From BOKV01 sp049289295 (GTDB lineage Bacteria > Pseudomonadota > Alphaproteobacteria > Rhizobiales > Rhizobiaceae): DNA of 64,000 bases. The notes below the pieces were generated by a model. It worked only from the letters and a program-made list of their open reading frames with translations. It made no database searches and had not been told where the DNA came from. The stretch spans positions 1 through 64,000 of the forward strand of contig JBATLL010000046.1 of assembly GCA_049289295.1 (NCBI GenBank), read 5' to 3'. The position numbers were made by a program, and so were the translations under genes. Positions 51,435 through 60,497 of the stretch are shown piece by piece (the stretch's first letter is position 1; every line of letters starts with the position of its first letter).

Positions 51435-52628
51435 ATGGCCGAATTCAACACGCTTGAAGACGTCGATGTGAAGGGAAAGCGCGTGCTGGTACGCGTTGAC
51501 CTGAATGTGCCGATGAAGAACGGCCAGGTCACGGATGCTACCCGCATCGAACGCGTGCTTCCCACCATACGCGATATCAGCGACCGTGGCGGAAAGGTCG
51601 TTCTGCTGGCCCATTTCGACCGGCCCAAAGGCAAGGTCGTGCCGGAGATGAGCCTTGCGTCCGTCGTCTCCCCGCTATCCGATCTGCTCGGAAAGAAGGT
51701 GACGTTCGCCACCGACTGCATTGGCCCGATGGCTGAAGCCGCAGTCAGCGCCCTGGCCAATGGCGATGTGACACTTCTGGAAAACACCCGCTTTCATGCG
51801 GGCGAAGAGGCAAACGATCCAGAGTTCGCGCGAAAATTGGCTGAAAATGGCGATCTCTTTGTCAATGACGCCTTCTCCGCTGCCCACCGCGCCCATGCCT
51901 CGACCGAAGGACTGGCACATCTCATACCCGCTGTCGCCGGGCGCTCCATGCAGGCTGAACTCGAGGCACTCGAGGCAGGACTCGGCAATCCGAAAAAGCC
52001 GGTCGTTGCGATTGTCGGCGGCGCAAAGGTTTCCACCAAGCTGGACCTTCTGTCCAATCTCGTTGCGAAGGTGGACTGCCTGGTAATTGGCGGCGGCATG
52101 GCCAACACCTTCCTCGCAGCGCAGGGGCACAACGTTCAGAAATCCCTGTGCGAACATGATCTCGCTGATACCGCACGCGCCATTCTGGCAAAGGCGAAGG
52201 AGACGGGCTGCGAGATACTCCTTCCAACCGATGGTGTTGTCGCAAGCGAATTCAAGGCGCATGCCGAAAACCATGTCGCTCTGATCGACGCTATACCGCA
52301 CGCCACGATGATCCTTGATGCCGGACCTGCCAGCATCGTGCGCATCGAGGAAAAGATCGCAAGCGCAAGCACGCTGGTGTGGAACGGTCCTCTGGGTGCC
52401 TTCGAGCTTGAACCATTCGATACAGCCACCGTTCTGGCTGCGCGCAAGGCCGCCGAATGTACGAAGGCAGGAACGCTTGTCTCCGTTGCAGGTGGCGGCG
52501 ATACCGTGGCGGCGCTCAACCATGCTGGAGTGGCGGACGACTTTACTTATGTTTCCACAGCCGGTGGCGCATTCCTGGAATGGATGGAAGGCAAGGAACT
52601 GCCTGGCGTCAGCGTCCTGTCACACTGA
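51435..52628 (+). CDS. pgk: Phosphoglycerate kinase
   Basis: The 397-residue enzyme moves phosphate between 1,3-bisphosphoglycerate and ADP. Diagnostic motifs are VLVRVDLNVPMKNGQVTD at the N-terminus, HFDRPKGK, FVNDAFSAAHRAHAS, KPVVAIVGGAKVSTKLDLL and the C-terminal VAGGGDTVAALNHAG nucleotide loop. Its TGA stop shares bases with the ATG of the isochorismatase-like gene (TGATG), so translation is coupled. Confidence 0.97.
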   Translation: MAEFNTLEDVDVKGKRVLVRVDLNVPMKNGQVTDATRIERVLPTIRDISDRGGKVVLLAHFDRPKGKVVPEMSLASVVSPLSDLLGKKVTFATDCIGPMAEAAVSALANGDVTLLENTRFHAGEEANDPEFARKLAENGDLFVNDAFSAAHRAHASTEGLAHLIPAVAGRSMQAELEALEAGLGNPKKPVVAIVGGAKVSTKLDLLSNLVAKVDCLVIGGGMANTFLAAQGHNVQKSLCEHDLADTARAILAKAKETGCEILLPTDGVVASEFKAHAENHVALIDAIPHATMILDAGPASIVRIEEKIASASTLVWNGPLGAFELEPFDTATVLAARKAAECTKAGTLVSVAGGGDTVAALNHAGVADDFTYVSTAGGAFLEWMEGKELPGVSVLSH

Positions 52629-53164
52629 TGGCGCGCCTGACCGCAGACAATTCGGCACTTGTCCTGATCGATTTCCAGGCCCGCCTGATACCGGCAATCC
52701 TGGATGGGGAGGCGGTCGCAGCGAGAGCGCAGAAACTGCTTTCTGGTGCGGGCATCCTGGAGGTACCGGTTACTTTCACCGAGCAACTTCCCGACAAGCT
52801 TGGTTCCACGCTGGATGCGCTGAAGCCCCGGCCCGTCGACAAGCTGATCGTGAAGTCCACGTTCAACGCCTGCCAGTCGCAGGCATTCCTGTCTGCCTTG
52901 CCGGGAGACCGGACCCTGGTGGTGGCAGGATGCGAAGCCCATGTCTGCGTTCTGCAGACCGTTCTGGGCCTGCTTGATGCAGGGCGCAAGGTAGCCTTGG
53001 TCGAAGACGCCGTCGGCTCGCGCTTCGCGTCCGACAGGTCCGCAGCGCTCTCGAGGATGAAGGCACATGGCGCTGACATCGTCACCAGCGAGATGGTCCT
53101 TTTCGAATGGCTTGGCGATGCGGACAATCTGCGTTTTCGCGAAGTCCTCGCATTGATAAAATAG
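52628..53164 (+). CDS. Isochorismatase-like cysteine hydrolase
   Basis: The 178-residue protein has the isochorismatase-like fold: LVLIDFQARLIPAI with the catalytic Asp, the Lys in VKSTFNACQSQAF, and the catalytic cysteine in VVAGCEAHVCVLQTVLGLLDAG with a preceding cis-peptide-type GCEAH. This resembles YcaC-like hydrolases of unknown substrate. It overlaps pgk by one base (TGATG) and is cotranscribed with it. The function within a glycolytic operon is unclear. Confidence 0.88.
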   Translation: MARLTADNSALVLIDFQARLIPAILDGEAVAARAQKLLSGAGILEVPVTFTEQLPDKLGSTLDALKPRPVDKLIVKSTFNACQSQAFLSALPGDRTLVVAGCEAHVCVLQTVLGLLDAGRKVALVEDAVGSRFASDRSAALSRMKAHGADIVTSEMVLFEWLGDADNLRFREVLALIK

Positions 53165-53231
53165 CGCCGCTTGCCAATTTTCGAACCCTTTGGCGCGTGC
53201 GCTGAAGAGGCTCGCTTAACCAACCCACAGG

Positions 53232-53265
53232 TTCAAACGATTGAATTTTTTTTGAATCGTTTCAA
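53232..53265. promoter_or_regulatory. Two operator-like palindromes upstream of fba
   Basis: Two 14-bp near-palindromes, TTCAAACGATTGAA (53232-53245) and TTGAATCGTTTCAA (53252-53265), both have a central CG flanked by A/T-rich arms, the LacI-family layout. Their centres are exactly 20 bp apart, near two helical turns, so a protein could bind both on one face. They lie 96-129 bp before the fba start. The right half of the first recurs before gap. In Sinorhizobium meliloti the LacI-type regulator PckR controls the equivalent cluster, making a homologue the natural candidate. Confidence 0.55.
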
Positions 53266-53360
53266 TTGATTGCAGTTTGATTCCATTGCCCTTCGCCCTC
53301 TGGTATGGGGAGCAAACTTTTCGCACTGCGCCGCATCATTTGCACAAAGGGCCCGAATCC

Positions 53361-54401
53361 ATGACCGCCAAACACTCCGAACGTCTAGAAGACATCGCAA
53401 TCGCCATGGTTGCCGAAGGTCAGGGAATCCTGGCCGCCGACGAATCGACGGGCACGATCCAGAAACGTTTCGATTCCATCAATGTCGAGAATACGCAGAC
53501 CAATCGGCGCGACTATCGCGAGATGCTCTTCAGGGCTGACGACGCCATGAAGAATTACGTCTCGGGTGTCATCCTGTTCGAGGAAACGCTTTTCCAGAAG
53601 GCAGAGGACGGAACGCCATTTGTCGATCTGATCCGCAAGGCCGGTGCCGTGCCGGGCATCAAGGTCGACAAGGGTGCCAAGGCCCTGCCGGGTGCGGGAA
53701 TTGAAACCGTGACGGAAGGCCTGGACGGGTTGCGTGAACGGCTTGCGAAATATCATGAAGCTGGAGCGCGTTTTGCCAAGTGGCGCGCCGTCATTTCAAT
53801 TTCCGACACGACCCCGAGCCATAACTGCATCCACGCCAATGCGCATGCGCTGGCCCGCTATGCTGCACTTTGCCAGGAAGCCGGCATCGTTCCAATCGTG
53901 GAGCCTGAAGTGCTGATGGACGGACCGCACTCGACCCACTCCATCGAACGTTGTGAGGAAGTGACGAGCTGGGCATTGAAGGAACAGTTCCAGGAGCTTT
54001 ACCTTGCAGGCGTTTCGCTTGAGGGAATGGTGCTCAAGCCGAACATGGTCGTGCCCGGCCAGAAGTCCGGCAGCCGCGCGAGCGTTGAAGAAGTAGCGGA
54101 ACGCACGGTGCGGGTTCTGCGCAATTGTGTGCCTTCCGCAATCCCGGGTGTGGCGTTCCTTTCAGGTGGTCAATCGGATGAGGAAGCAACCGCTCATTTG
54201 TCCGCAATGAACGCCATGTATGATCTTCCCTGGAAGCTGACCTACTCCTATGGCCGCGCACTGCAGGCCGCTGCCCTGTCTGCCTGGGGTGGTCGCAAGG
54301 AGAATGTCGCCGCTGCACAGCGCGCCTTCGCACATCGCGCAAGGATGAACTCGCTTGCCGCGCTCGGTCAATGGAAGGTCGAACTGGAAAAGGCTACCTG
54401 A
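53361..54401 (+). CDS. fba: Fructose-bisphosphate aldolase, class I
   Basis: The 346-residue Schiff-base aldolase cleaves fructose-1,6-bisphosphate. It matches the class I family rather than the zinc class II type: GILAADESTGTIQKRFDSINVENT near the start, AKWRAVISI with the Lys next to Trp, and the Schiff-base lysine in LEGMVLKPNMVVPG. The C-terminal segment LSGGQSDEEATAHLSAMN is also typical. The ATG at 53361 is chosen over an upstream in-frame extension. It is preceded by two operator-like palindromes and is convergent with the SMP-30 gene. Confidence 0.95.
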   Translation: MTAKHSERLEDIAIAMVAEGQGILAADESTGTIQKRFDSINVENTQTNRRDYREMLFRADDAMKNYVSGVILFEETLFQKAEDGTPFVDLIRKAGAVPGIKVDKGAKALPGAGIETVTEGLDGLRERLAKYHEAGARFAKWRAVISISDTTPSHNCIHANAHALARYAALCQEAGIVPIVEPEVLMDGPHSTHSIERCEEVTSWALKEQFQELYLAGVSLEGMVLKPNMVVPGQKSGSRASVEEVAERTVRVLRNCVPSAIPGVAFLSGGQSDEEATAHLSAMNAMYDLPWKLTYSYGRALQAAALSAWGGRKENVAAAQRAFAHRARMNSLAALGQWKVELEKAT

Positions 54402-54411
54402 CAGGCAACCG

Positions 54412-55494
54412 CTATTTCGCAAGCAATCCCAGCCTCGGTTCGCTGAGGCTGGAAACAGCGATTCGTCCATCGCCCAGACTTGTGGCGCCGGTGGTCAGTG
54501 CGTACGCGCCTGATGGATCCTGCAATGTCTCCAGCACCTTTCCTTCGCCATCGATGCGAAGGATGAAGCCATACCGGGTAGGCTTGGGCTTGAGGAAATC
54601 GGGAAGCCGAAGCAGCATGGCCCGAATGAATGGCTTGTCAGACAATTTGTCGACAATGGCGTTGCGCTGGCTGGTAAGCCCTACCCAGTAGGTTCCACTG
54701 CCTGCGCGGTTCACATTGTCGGGAAAGCCAGGAAGGTTCCCAACGATCTCGACCGGTTCGGCGGATGGATTGCCAAGGTCGTAGCGAAGCACCCTGTATG
54801 AACCTGTTTCCGCCACGAGCAATTGTCTCTCGTTCGGGCTGAGCGCAATGCCATTGGCGAAATTCAGTCCCTGCGCGAAGATCGTGGTTTCACTTGTGGC
54901 AGGGTCATATTTCAGGACCCGGCCATTGGCGGAATGTTCGAGCAGATCAAGTATGGAAGAAGCAAGCGTTCCCCCACCCGCCTTGGCAGAAAACCGGGTT
55001 GAAGCATCCGAGAAATAGACCACACCTTCACGGGTGATATCGAGATCATCAGCATACAGGATCGGTGATCCGTCATTCACCTTGTCAGCAAGAACGACAA
55101 CCTTGCCGTCACGGTCCACCTTGAGCAGACCCAGATAGGCATCGGCGACATAAAGATTGCCATCAATTCCGAATTCCAGACCGAGTGGCCGGCCACCCGT
55201 CTCTGCAAATGGAGTCACCGTGTTGCTGGATGGATCGATCCTGACGATCTTGCCGGAATGAACGGCAGCGTAAAGCATGCCATCGGTTCCCTGCACCACA
55301 TCTTCGGGACCTGAATCCCCGCCAAGATCGACAAAAGTCAAGCCAGCCAGCCGATCGTTGGCAGCAAAGTCCCCGACATAACCAGCATCTGCAGGAGCAT
55401 TCCAGGCAACCGGCTTGACCGGCACCGGCCAGAAACAAAGATATGCCGCCAGAAGCACCAGCATCAATCCGACAAATTTCACGAACCTGCGCAT
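54412..55494 (-). CDS. SMP-30/strictosidine synthase-like beta-propeller, membrane-anchored
   Basis: The 360-residue protein has one N-terminal membrane helix (KFVGLMLVLLAAYLCFW, about 6-24) and then a six-bladed propeller of the SMP-30/strictosidine synthase type (GPEDVVQGTDGMLYAAVHSGKIVRID, GRPLGLEFGIDGNLYVADAYLGLL, DDLDITREGVVYFSDAS, NGIALSPNERQLLVAET). Like human APMAP it has a membrane anchor. Lactonase or esterase activity is plausible, not shown. I take the ATG at 55494, which has GGAGG four to five bases upstream; an earlier ATG at 55518 is less supported. Confidence 0.85.
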   Translation of the reverse strand: MRRFVKFVGLMLVLLAAYLCFWPVPVKPVAWNAPADAGYVGDFAANDRLAGLTFVDLGGDSGPEDVVQGTDGMLYAAVHSGKIVRIDPSSNTVTPFAETGGRPLGLEFGIDGNLYVADAYLGLLKVDRDGKVVVLADKVNDGSPILYADDLDITREGVVYFSDASTRFSAKAGGGTLASSILDLLEHSANGRVLKYDPATSETTIFAQGLNFANGIALSPNERQLLVAETGSYRVLRYDLGNPSAEPVEIVGNLPGFPDNVNRAGSGTYWVGLTSQRNAIVDKLSDKPFIRAMLLRLPDFLKPKPTRYGFILRIDGEGKVLETLQDPSGAYALTTGATSLGDGRIAVSSLSEPRLGLLAK

Positions 55495-55544
55495 GATGCC
55501 TCCAGCGGTTGATATCATTTCGGTTAGTCTATCGCAGGGTTAGG

Positions 55545-56036
55545 CTAGCCGCCATGCTTGGAATGAGAAGATTCTTTCCCGGCCACTACATTGCCGACCG
55601 CGAAATTCACATCGACTTCACCGGCTTTCTGGAAAACCAGGCGAACTTTGCGCACTTCGCCTTCCGCAAGCTGCTCACCCAGTTTCATGAACATGATGTG
55701 ATAGCCGCCAGGCTTGAGAACAACTTCGCCACCTGCGGGGATTTCGAGGCCGCCCTCGACTTCCCGCATCTTCATGACTTCGCCTTCCATCGTCATCTCG
55801 TGGATTTCGATTTTACCGGCAAAATCCGATGAACCACCGATCAGGCGATCAGCTTGCGCGCCATTGTTGCGGATCGTCATGTAGCCACCCGACACGGGCG
55901 CGCCGGGCGCAGTGGCCCTGGCAACAGGCTTCATCAGTTCGAGATCGCCAACCTTGATGTCGTTGGCATATGCCGCCAGCACGCTGGCGAAAGTCAGGAC
56001 AAGGGCTGCACCGAGCCCAAAGCGGATTGTCTTCAT
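55545..56036 (-). CDS. Periplasmic copper chaperone PCuAC
   Basis: The 163-residue protein has a signal peptide (GAALVLTFASVLAAYA-NDI) and the PCu(A)C domain with the copper-binding motif: His and Met in HEMTMEGEVMKM and then HIMFM about 30 residues later, and the GGYMTIRNNG strand. In other bacteria PCuAC delivers Cu(I) to the CuA site of cytochrome c oxidase. The C-terminal SSHSKHGG tail adds histidines. It is 60 bp downstream of the DUF2946 gene, a common pairing. Confidence 0.9.
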   Translation of the reverse strand: MKTIRFGLGAALVLTFASVLAAYANDIKVGDLELMKPVARATAPGAPVSGGYMTIRNNGAQADRLIGGSSDFAGKIEIHEMTMEGEVMKMREVEGGLEIPAGGEVVLKPGGYHIMFMKLGEQLAEGEVRKVRLVFQKAGEVDVNFAVGNVVAGKESSHSKHGG

Positions 56037-56096
56037 GATTGAGATTCCATCTATCGTCTGTCTGGGAAAGACCATCCCGCGGGATGCGACCGGTGA

Positions 56097-56504
56097 TCAG
56101 GCGAATGGAAATGGTGGACCTGTGATTGGAGCAGCAGGAAACCAACCGGGTGCAAAAGCCAGGCGACCAGTGTCGGGCTGCACGCTGTCATTCTGCGCCA
56201 CCTGCAGCGCCAGGGCCTGCGCAGGCGGCTCCGGCAGCAGGATCGACGAGGCCAGACGGCAATATTCGCAGCCTGAAACAACACTTGCGTCATCACTGCC
56301 ACTGGCGCCGCTTACGCAGATGGATGGCTGGGAACCGTCAGGAAGTGTGTAGGCTGCCAGTTCAGCCTGGGAAATACCTGCTGGATCAGGAAGCGGACTT
56401 CCTGGAACCGCGCGATGGGCAAAAGCAGACAGGACAAGCGCCAGCACGATTGCCAGACGCAACATGATCCTTCCACGAGGCCAGCGCATGCTTAAAAGCT
56501 TCAT
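56097..56504 (-). CDS. DUF2946-family protein
   Basis: The 135-residue protein has an N-terminal hydrophobic signal or anchor (LRLAIVLALVLSAFAHRA) and a mainly unstructured exported part with the family's cysteine motif SGCEYCRLASSILLPEPP. DUF2946 proteins are regularly adjacent to PCuAC or to copper transport genes, and the C-x-x-C suggests copper handling. The start ATG at 56504 is uncertain; an ATG nearer the membrane segment (MLRLAI) would give a shorter protein. It is upstream of PCuAC on the same strand. Confidence 0.75.
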   Translation of the reverse strand: MKLLSMRWPRGRIMLRLAIVLALVLSAFAHRAVPGSPLPDPAGISQAELAAYTLPDGSQPSICVSGASGSDDASVVSGCEYCRLASSILLPEPPAQALALQVAQNDSVQPDTGRLAFAPGWFPAAPITGPPFPFA

Positions 56505-56657
56505 GCATTTAGAGATAGGCGCGTGCCTGACCCAGTCAATCGCCATCAGGCCAACGTGACGTTGCGCCGCAACGCGTGGAAAATCTTTTTACGCGGGGCT
56601 GGTAAAGGCTTGTCGTCACTCCCAATTGCCGCTCACGATCCCTGGAGAGTGTCCCCC

Positions 56658-57590
56658 ATGTTGATGGATTTGATGTTGAGTGTAGCCGGCCTGGTTCTTC
56701 TGTTCGTCGGCGGAGAAATGCTCTTGCGCGGTGCTGTGGGGATTGCCCACCGGCTGGCAATGTCTGAGCTTCTGATTGGTCTGACTGTCGTGGGCTTTGG
56801 CACCTCCATGCCGGAACTGCTCGTTTCGGTGAAAGCTGCCACCTCCGGCCAGGCAGAATTGGCGCTTGGCAATGTCGTGGGATCGAACATTGCAAATATC
56901 CTGCTTATCGGTGGAGCGGCGATACTCGTCTATCCAGCACTTGCGTGGGATCGCTCCATCCGCCGAGATGCCATCGCGATGGTGTCGGCATCTGTAATCC
57001 TCATGGCACTCGCTGCCACCGGAAATCTGCACTGGTTGTCAGGCATCTGTTTCCTGCTGGCGTTGGCCGCCTATCTCTGCTTCGCCTACTACTCGCAGAA
57101 TACACAGCAGGGCGCTGAGAGCGATGTGGCAGCAAACACGCCGCCGCTTCCTGTAGCACTCCTCCTTCTTGCGATCGGCTTCGTCGGCCTTTTCTTCGGA
57201 GCGGACTTGCTGGTGAAGGGAGCAACGGGGCTGGCCAGGGATCTCGGCGTATCGGAGGCGGTCATAGGCCTCACCATCGTAGCCGTGGGCACCAGCCTGC
57301 CGGAACTCGCGACCTCGCTGACAGCAGCGTTTCGCGGAAAGCCGGATGTTGCATTCGGCAACATTGTAGGATCGAACATTTTCAACATTCTTGGCATTCT
57401 CGGCATCACCGCCATGGTTGCCAACATTCCGGTTGCCAGTACCTTCACCGCAGTGCACATACCCCTGATGCTGGCTGTCAGCGTCGGCTTTGCCCTGATG
57501 CTTGTCTATGCACGATCCATTGGCCGTTTTGCCGGTGGCGCAATGCTGGCCCTGTTTGCTGCCTATAATGTCTCGCTGTTCACAGGCTGA
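56658..57590 (+). CDS. Calcium/sodium antiporter, CaCA family
   Basis: The 310-residue inner-membrane protein has ten helices in two inverted repeats, each with the alpha motif of the CaCA superfamily: VVGFGTSMPELLVS with NVVGSNIANILLIGG in the first half, and VAVGTSLPELATSL with NIVGSNIFNILGILG in the second. The ATG at 56658 follows GGAGAG; a second ATG is two codons on. Length and layout resemble YrbG/NCX_Mj. The gene is divergent from DUF2946. Confidence 0.93.
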   Translation: MLMDLMLSVAGLVLLFVGGEMLLRGAVGIAHRLAMSELLIGLTVVGFGTSMPELLVSVKAATSGQAELALGNVVGSNIANILLIGGAAILVYPALAWDRSIRRDAIAMVSASVILMALAATGNLHWLSGICFLLALAAYLCFAYYSQNTQQGAESDVAANTPPLPVALLLLAIGFVGLFFGADLLVKGATGLARDLGVSEAVIGLTIVAVGTSLPELATSLTAAFRGKPDVAFGNIVGSNIFNILGILGITAMVANIPVASTFTAVHIPLMLAVSVGFALMLVYARSIGRFAGGAMLALFAAYNVSLFTG

Positions 57591-57643
57591 AACAGCCGCT
57601 GCTGGGTGTTTTTCTTTTTGGCTCGCTGATCTATACCGGTCTC

Positions 57644-58375
57644 ATGGCTAGCAAACCTGCAAGACTGCACACTTTCGCAACATGGCTGTCCCTGCCGATC
57701 TATGTCTGGCAGGGCCTCGGGGTCAGGCGGCACTCGATCCGCATGGAGCCGCCCTACAATTGCGGTACCTATGATTTCCCCGGAAAGGGCAAACCCATCA
57801 GGATATTGCTGCTGGGCGATTCATCCGCCGCCGGTGTTGGTGTCGGCTCGATCGCGCAAAGCCTTGGCGGATACCTTCCGCGCTTCATCTCGGAGAAATC
57901 CGGCCGCCCTGTATCGATCCATATTGCTGGCATGAATTCAGCGACCGCAGCCCAGATCCGCGATCATGTGGTTCCGCATATCGATCCGCGCGACTTTGAT
58001 TTCGTGACGCTCAACATCGGCACGAATGACGCCAAGAATTTCCACACCGGACGCCGCTTCTGCAAGGATTTCGGCACTTTGCTTTATTCGCTCAAAGCCC
58101 GGTTTCCCCAGGCCCGCATCATCTGGTCGGGCGTTCTGGATCTGAGCAAGGTTCCAGCCTTGCCAAAGCCATTGGGCGCGATTCTGGGCGTGCGCTCGCG
58201 CCTGATTGACTATAATGGCAGGGTTTTGTGCAGGGAACGCGGCGCCATTTCTCCCGAACCCGAATGGGATGCAGTACCGGAGAATTTCTCCTCGGACGGT
58301 TTTCATGCAAGTGAACGCGGATACCGCCAATGGGCTGAAAATCTCGCGCGTTTCATGCTGGAACTGGACACATGA
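57644..58375 (+). CDS. SGNH/GDSL hydrolase
   Basis: The 243-residue protein shows SGNH blocks in order: LLLGDSSAAGVGVGS (nucleophilic Ser), the Gly-Asn region around GMNSATAAQIRD, LNIGTNDAKNF, and DGFHASERGYRQWAENL with the catalytic Asp and His. It lacks a cleavable signal but has a hydrophobic N-terminal segment (FATWLSLPIYVWQGLGV). Such enzymes are esterases or lipases; the substrate is unknown. It follows the antiporter by 53 bp on the same strand. Confidence 0.88.
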   Translation: MASKPARLHTFATWLSLPIYVWQGLGVRRHSIRMEPPYNCGTYDFPGKGKPIRILLLGDSSAAGVGVGSIAQSLGGYLPRFISEKSGRPVSIHIAGMNSATAAQIRDHVVPHIDPRDFDFVTLNIGTNDAKNFHTGRRFCKDFGTLLYSLKARFPQARIIWSGVLDLSKVPALPKPLGAILGVRSRLIDYNGRVLCRERGAISPEPEWDAVPENFSSDGFHASERGYRQWAENLARFMLELDT

Positions 58376-58496
58376 AACATTTCGCAACAATCCCACATTC
58401 TAACGTCGGATAGACGCAGCCGCCTGTCCTAATCTACCCTGCTGGTACACTGGTGGCAGGAGTGCACCACACAAGAGACCAGAACGGAGGAGCACA

Positions 58497-60404
58497 ATGG
58501 CATCGGCCTACGCACAGACATATCGCAACTGGAAGGAAAATCCGGAAAAGTTCTGGGCTGAAGCGGCAAGGGAAATCGATTGGATTTCACCGCCGAGCAC
58601 GATTCTGGACAAGTCCATGGGGGCCTATGGACGCTGGTTTCCCGATGCCACCTGCAACACCTGCTACAATTGCGTCGACCGCCATGTCGAACATGGTCGC
58701 CAGGGCCAACCGGCAATCATCTACGATTCACCGATCACCGGCAAACAGCGCACCATCACCTACCAGGACCTGCTGAACGAAGTGCAGGCGCTCGCGCATG
58801 TCATGCGCGCGAAGGGGATCAACAAGGGCGATCGCGTCATCCTTTACATGCCGATGGTTCCCGAGGCGGCAGTCGCGATGCTGGCATGCGCACGCATCGG
58901 CGCCATTCACTCGGTCGTGTTTGGTGGATTCGCCGCAGCCGAACTTGCAACCCGCATCGACGATTGCAAGCCGGACATGATCATTTCCGCATCCTGTGGC
59001 CTCGAACCGGGCCGGGTCGTCGCCTACAAGCCCCTGCTCGACAAGGCGATAGATCTGGCTGGTCACAAGGTGCGCTCAACCCTCATTCTGCAGCGCGAAG
59101 AAAAGAACTGCGACATGATCGATGGGCGCGACTTCGACTACGCCCAGCTTGTTTCGCAGAGCATGGCGGAAGGATCGCAGGCACCCTGTGAACCGGTTGC
59201 CGCCACCGATCCGCTCTACATCCTCTACACATCGGGCACCACGGGCCAGCCCAAGGGCGTGGTCAGGGACAATGGCGGCCACATGGTTGCTTTGAAATGG
59301 TCGATGAAGGCCGTTTACGGCATCGACCCTGGTGAAGTTTTCTGGGCCGCGTCCGACGTAGGCTGGGTTGTTGGCCATTCCTATATCGTTTACGCCCCGC
59401 TGTTGCATGGCTGCACGACGGTGCTGTTCGAAGGAAAACCCGTGGGCACTCCAGATGCGGGCACATTCTGGCGCGTCATTTCCGATCACGGCGTATCCGC
59501 ACTCTTTACCGCGCCAACGGCGTTCAGGGCCATCAAGAAGGAAGACCCCGAGGGCGAACTGGTTGGCCAGTACGACCTGTCATCCCTGCGCACGCTGTTT
59601 CTTGCCGGTGAGCGCGCGGACCCAGATACAATTCAATGGGCGGAGCGAAAACTTGAAGTGCCGGTAGTCGATCATTGGTGGCAAACGGAAACCGCCTGGG
59701 CCATTGCGGCCAATCCCGTTGGCCTCGGCATGTTGCCGGTCAAGTATGGCTCACCCACCGTGCCGATGCCTGGATATGATGTGCGCATCCTTGACGATGC
59801 CGGGCATCCCGTTGCGGCGAACGCGCTTGGCAACATTGTTGTCAAACTGCCCCTGCCCCCGGCCTGCCTGCCGACATTGTGGAACGCGGACAAGCGGTTT
59901 CATGATGCCTATCTCGACGAGTTCCCCGGCTACTACAAGACGTCCGACGCGGGCTTCATGGACGAGGACGGTTATCTCTACATCATGGCCCGCACCGACG
60001 ACATCATCAACGTTGCCGGTCATCGCCTTTCAACAGGCGCCATGGAAGAAGTCATTGCCGCCCACAAGGATGTCGCTGAATGCGCCGTGATCGGCATAGC
60101 CGACAAATTGAAGGGGCAGTTGCCAGCCGGCTTCCTCATTCTCAATTCGGGGGTCAAGCGCGATCCATCCGAGATTGAAAAGGAAGTGGTGGCACTGGTC
60201 CGCGAAAAGATCGGGCCGGTCGCTGCCTTCAAGCTGGCCATGACGGTTCAACGCCTGCCAAAAACCCGTTCGGGCAAGATTCTGCGCGGAACCATGCAGA
60301 AGATCGCGGATGGAGAGACCTGGAAGATGCCCGCCACGATTGACGATCCGGCGATCCTCGACGAGATCGAGCAGACGCTTCGCGAGCGTGGCATCATCAC
60401 CTGA
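58497..60404 (+). CDS. prpE: Propionyl-CoA synthetase (acyl-CoA synthetase, PrpE-type)
   Basis: The 635-residue ligase activates propionate or acetate to its CoA thioester via an acyl-adenylate. The AMP-binding motif is YTSGTTGQPKGVVRDNGGHM, where RDNGGH is characteristic of PrpE rather than AcsA; VDHWWQTETAWAI and the acetylation-regulated lysine motif PKTRSGKILRGTMQ are present. The ATG at 58497 follows GGAGGAG. It lies 93 bp before an SDR gene on the same strand; no methylcitrate-cycle genes are in the window. Confidence 0.94.
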   Translation: MASAYAQTYRNWKENPEKFWAEAAREIDWISPPSTILDKSMGAYGRWFPDATCNTCYNCVDRHVEHGRQGQPAIIYDSPITGKQRTITYQDLLNEVQALAHVMRAKGINKGDRVILYMPMVPEAAVAMLACARIGAIHSVVFGGFAAAELATRIDDCKPDMIISASCGLEPGRVVAYKPLLDKAIDLAGHKVRSTLILQREEKNCDMIDGRDFDYAQLVSQSMAEGSQAPCEPVAATDPLYILYTSGTTGQPKGVVRDNGGHMVALKWSMKAVYGIDPGEVFWAASDVGWVVGHSYIVYAPLLHGCTTVLFEGKPVGTPDAGTFWRVISDHGVSALFTAPTAFRAIKKEDPEGELVGQYDLSSLRTLFLAGERADPDTIQWAERKLEVPVVDHWWQTETAWAIAANPVGLGMLPVKYGSPTVPMPGYDVRILDDAGHPVAANALGNIVVKLPLPPACLPTLWNADKRFHDAYLDEFPGYYKTSDAGFMDEDGYLYIMARTDDIINVAGHRLSTGAMEEVIAAHKDVAECAVIGIADKLKGQLPAGFLILNSGVKRDPSEIEKEVVALVREKIGPVAAFKLAMTVQRLPKTRSGKILRGTMQKIADGETWKMPATIDDPAILDEIEQTLRERGIIT

Positions 60405-60497
60405 GGAAGGCGGAAAAGGCCGCGTCATTCGCTATTGACCTGCAGCCCCTATGAGCGCAGTTTCCGCGCGTTCTGAAATCGCGACAAGGGGCGATCC

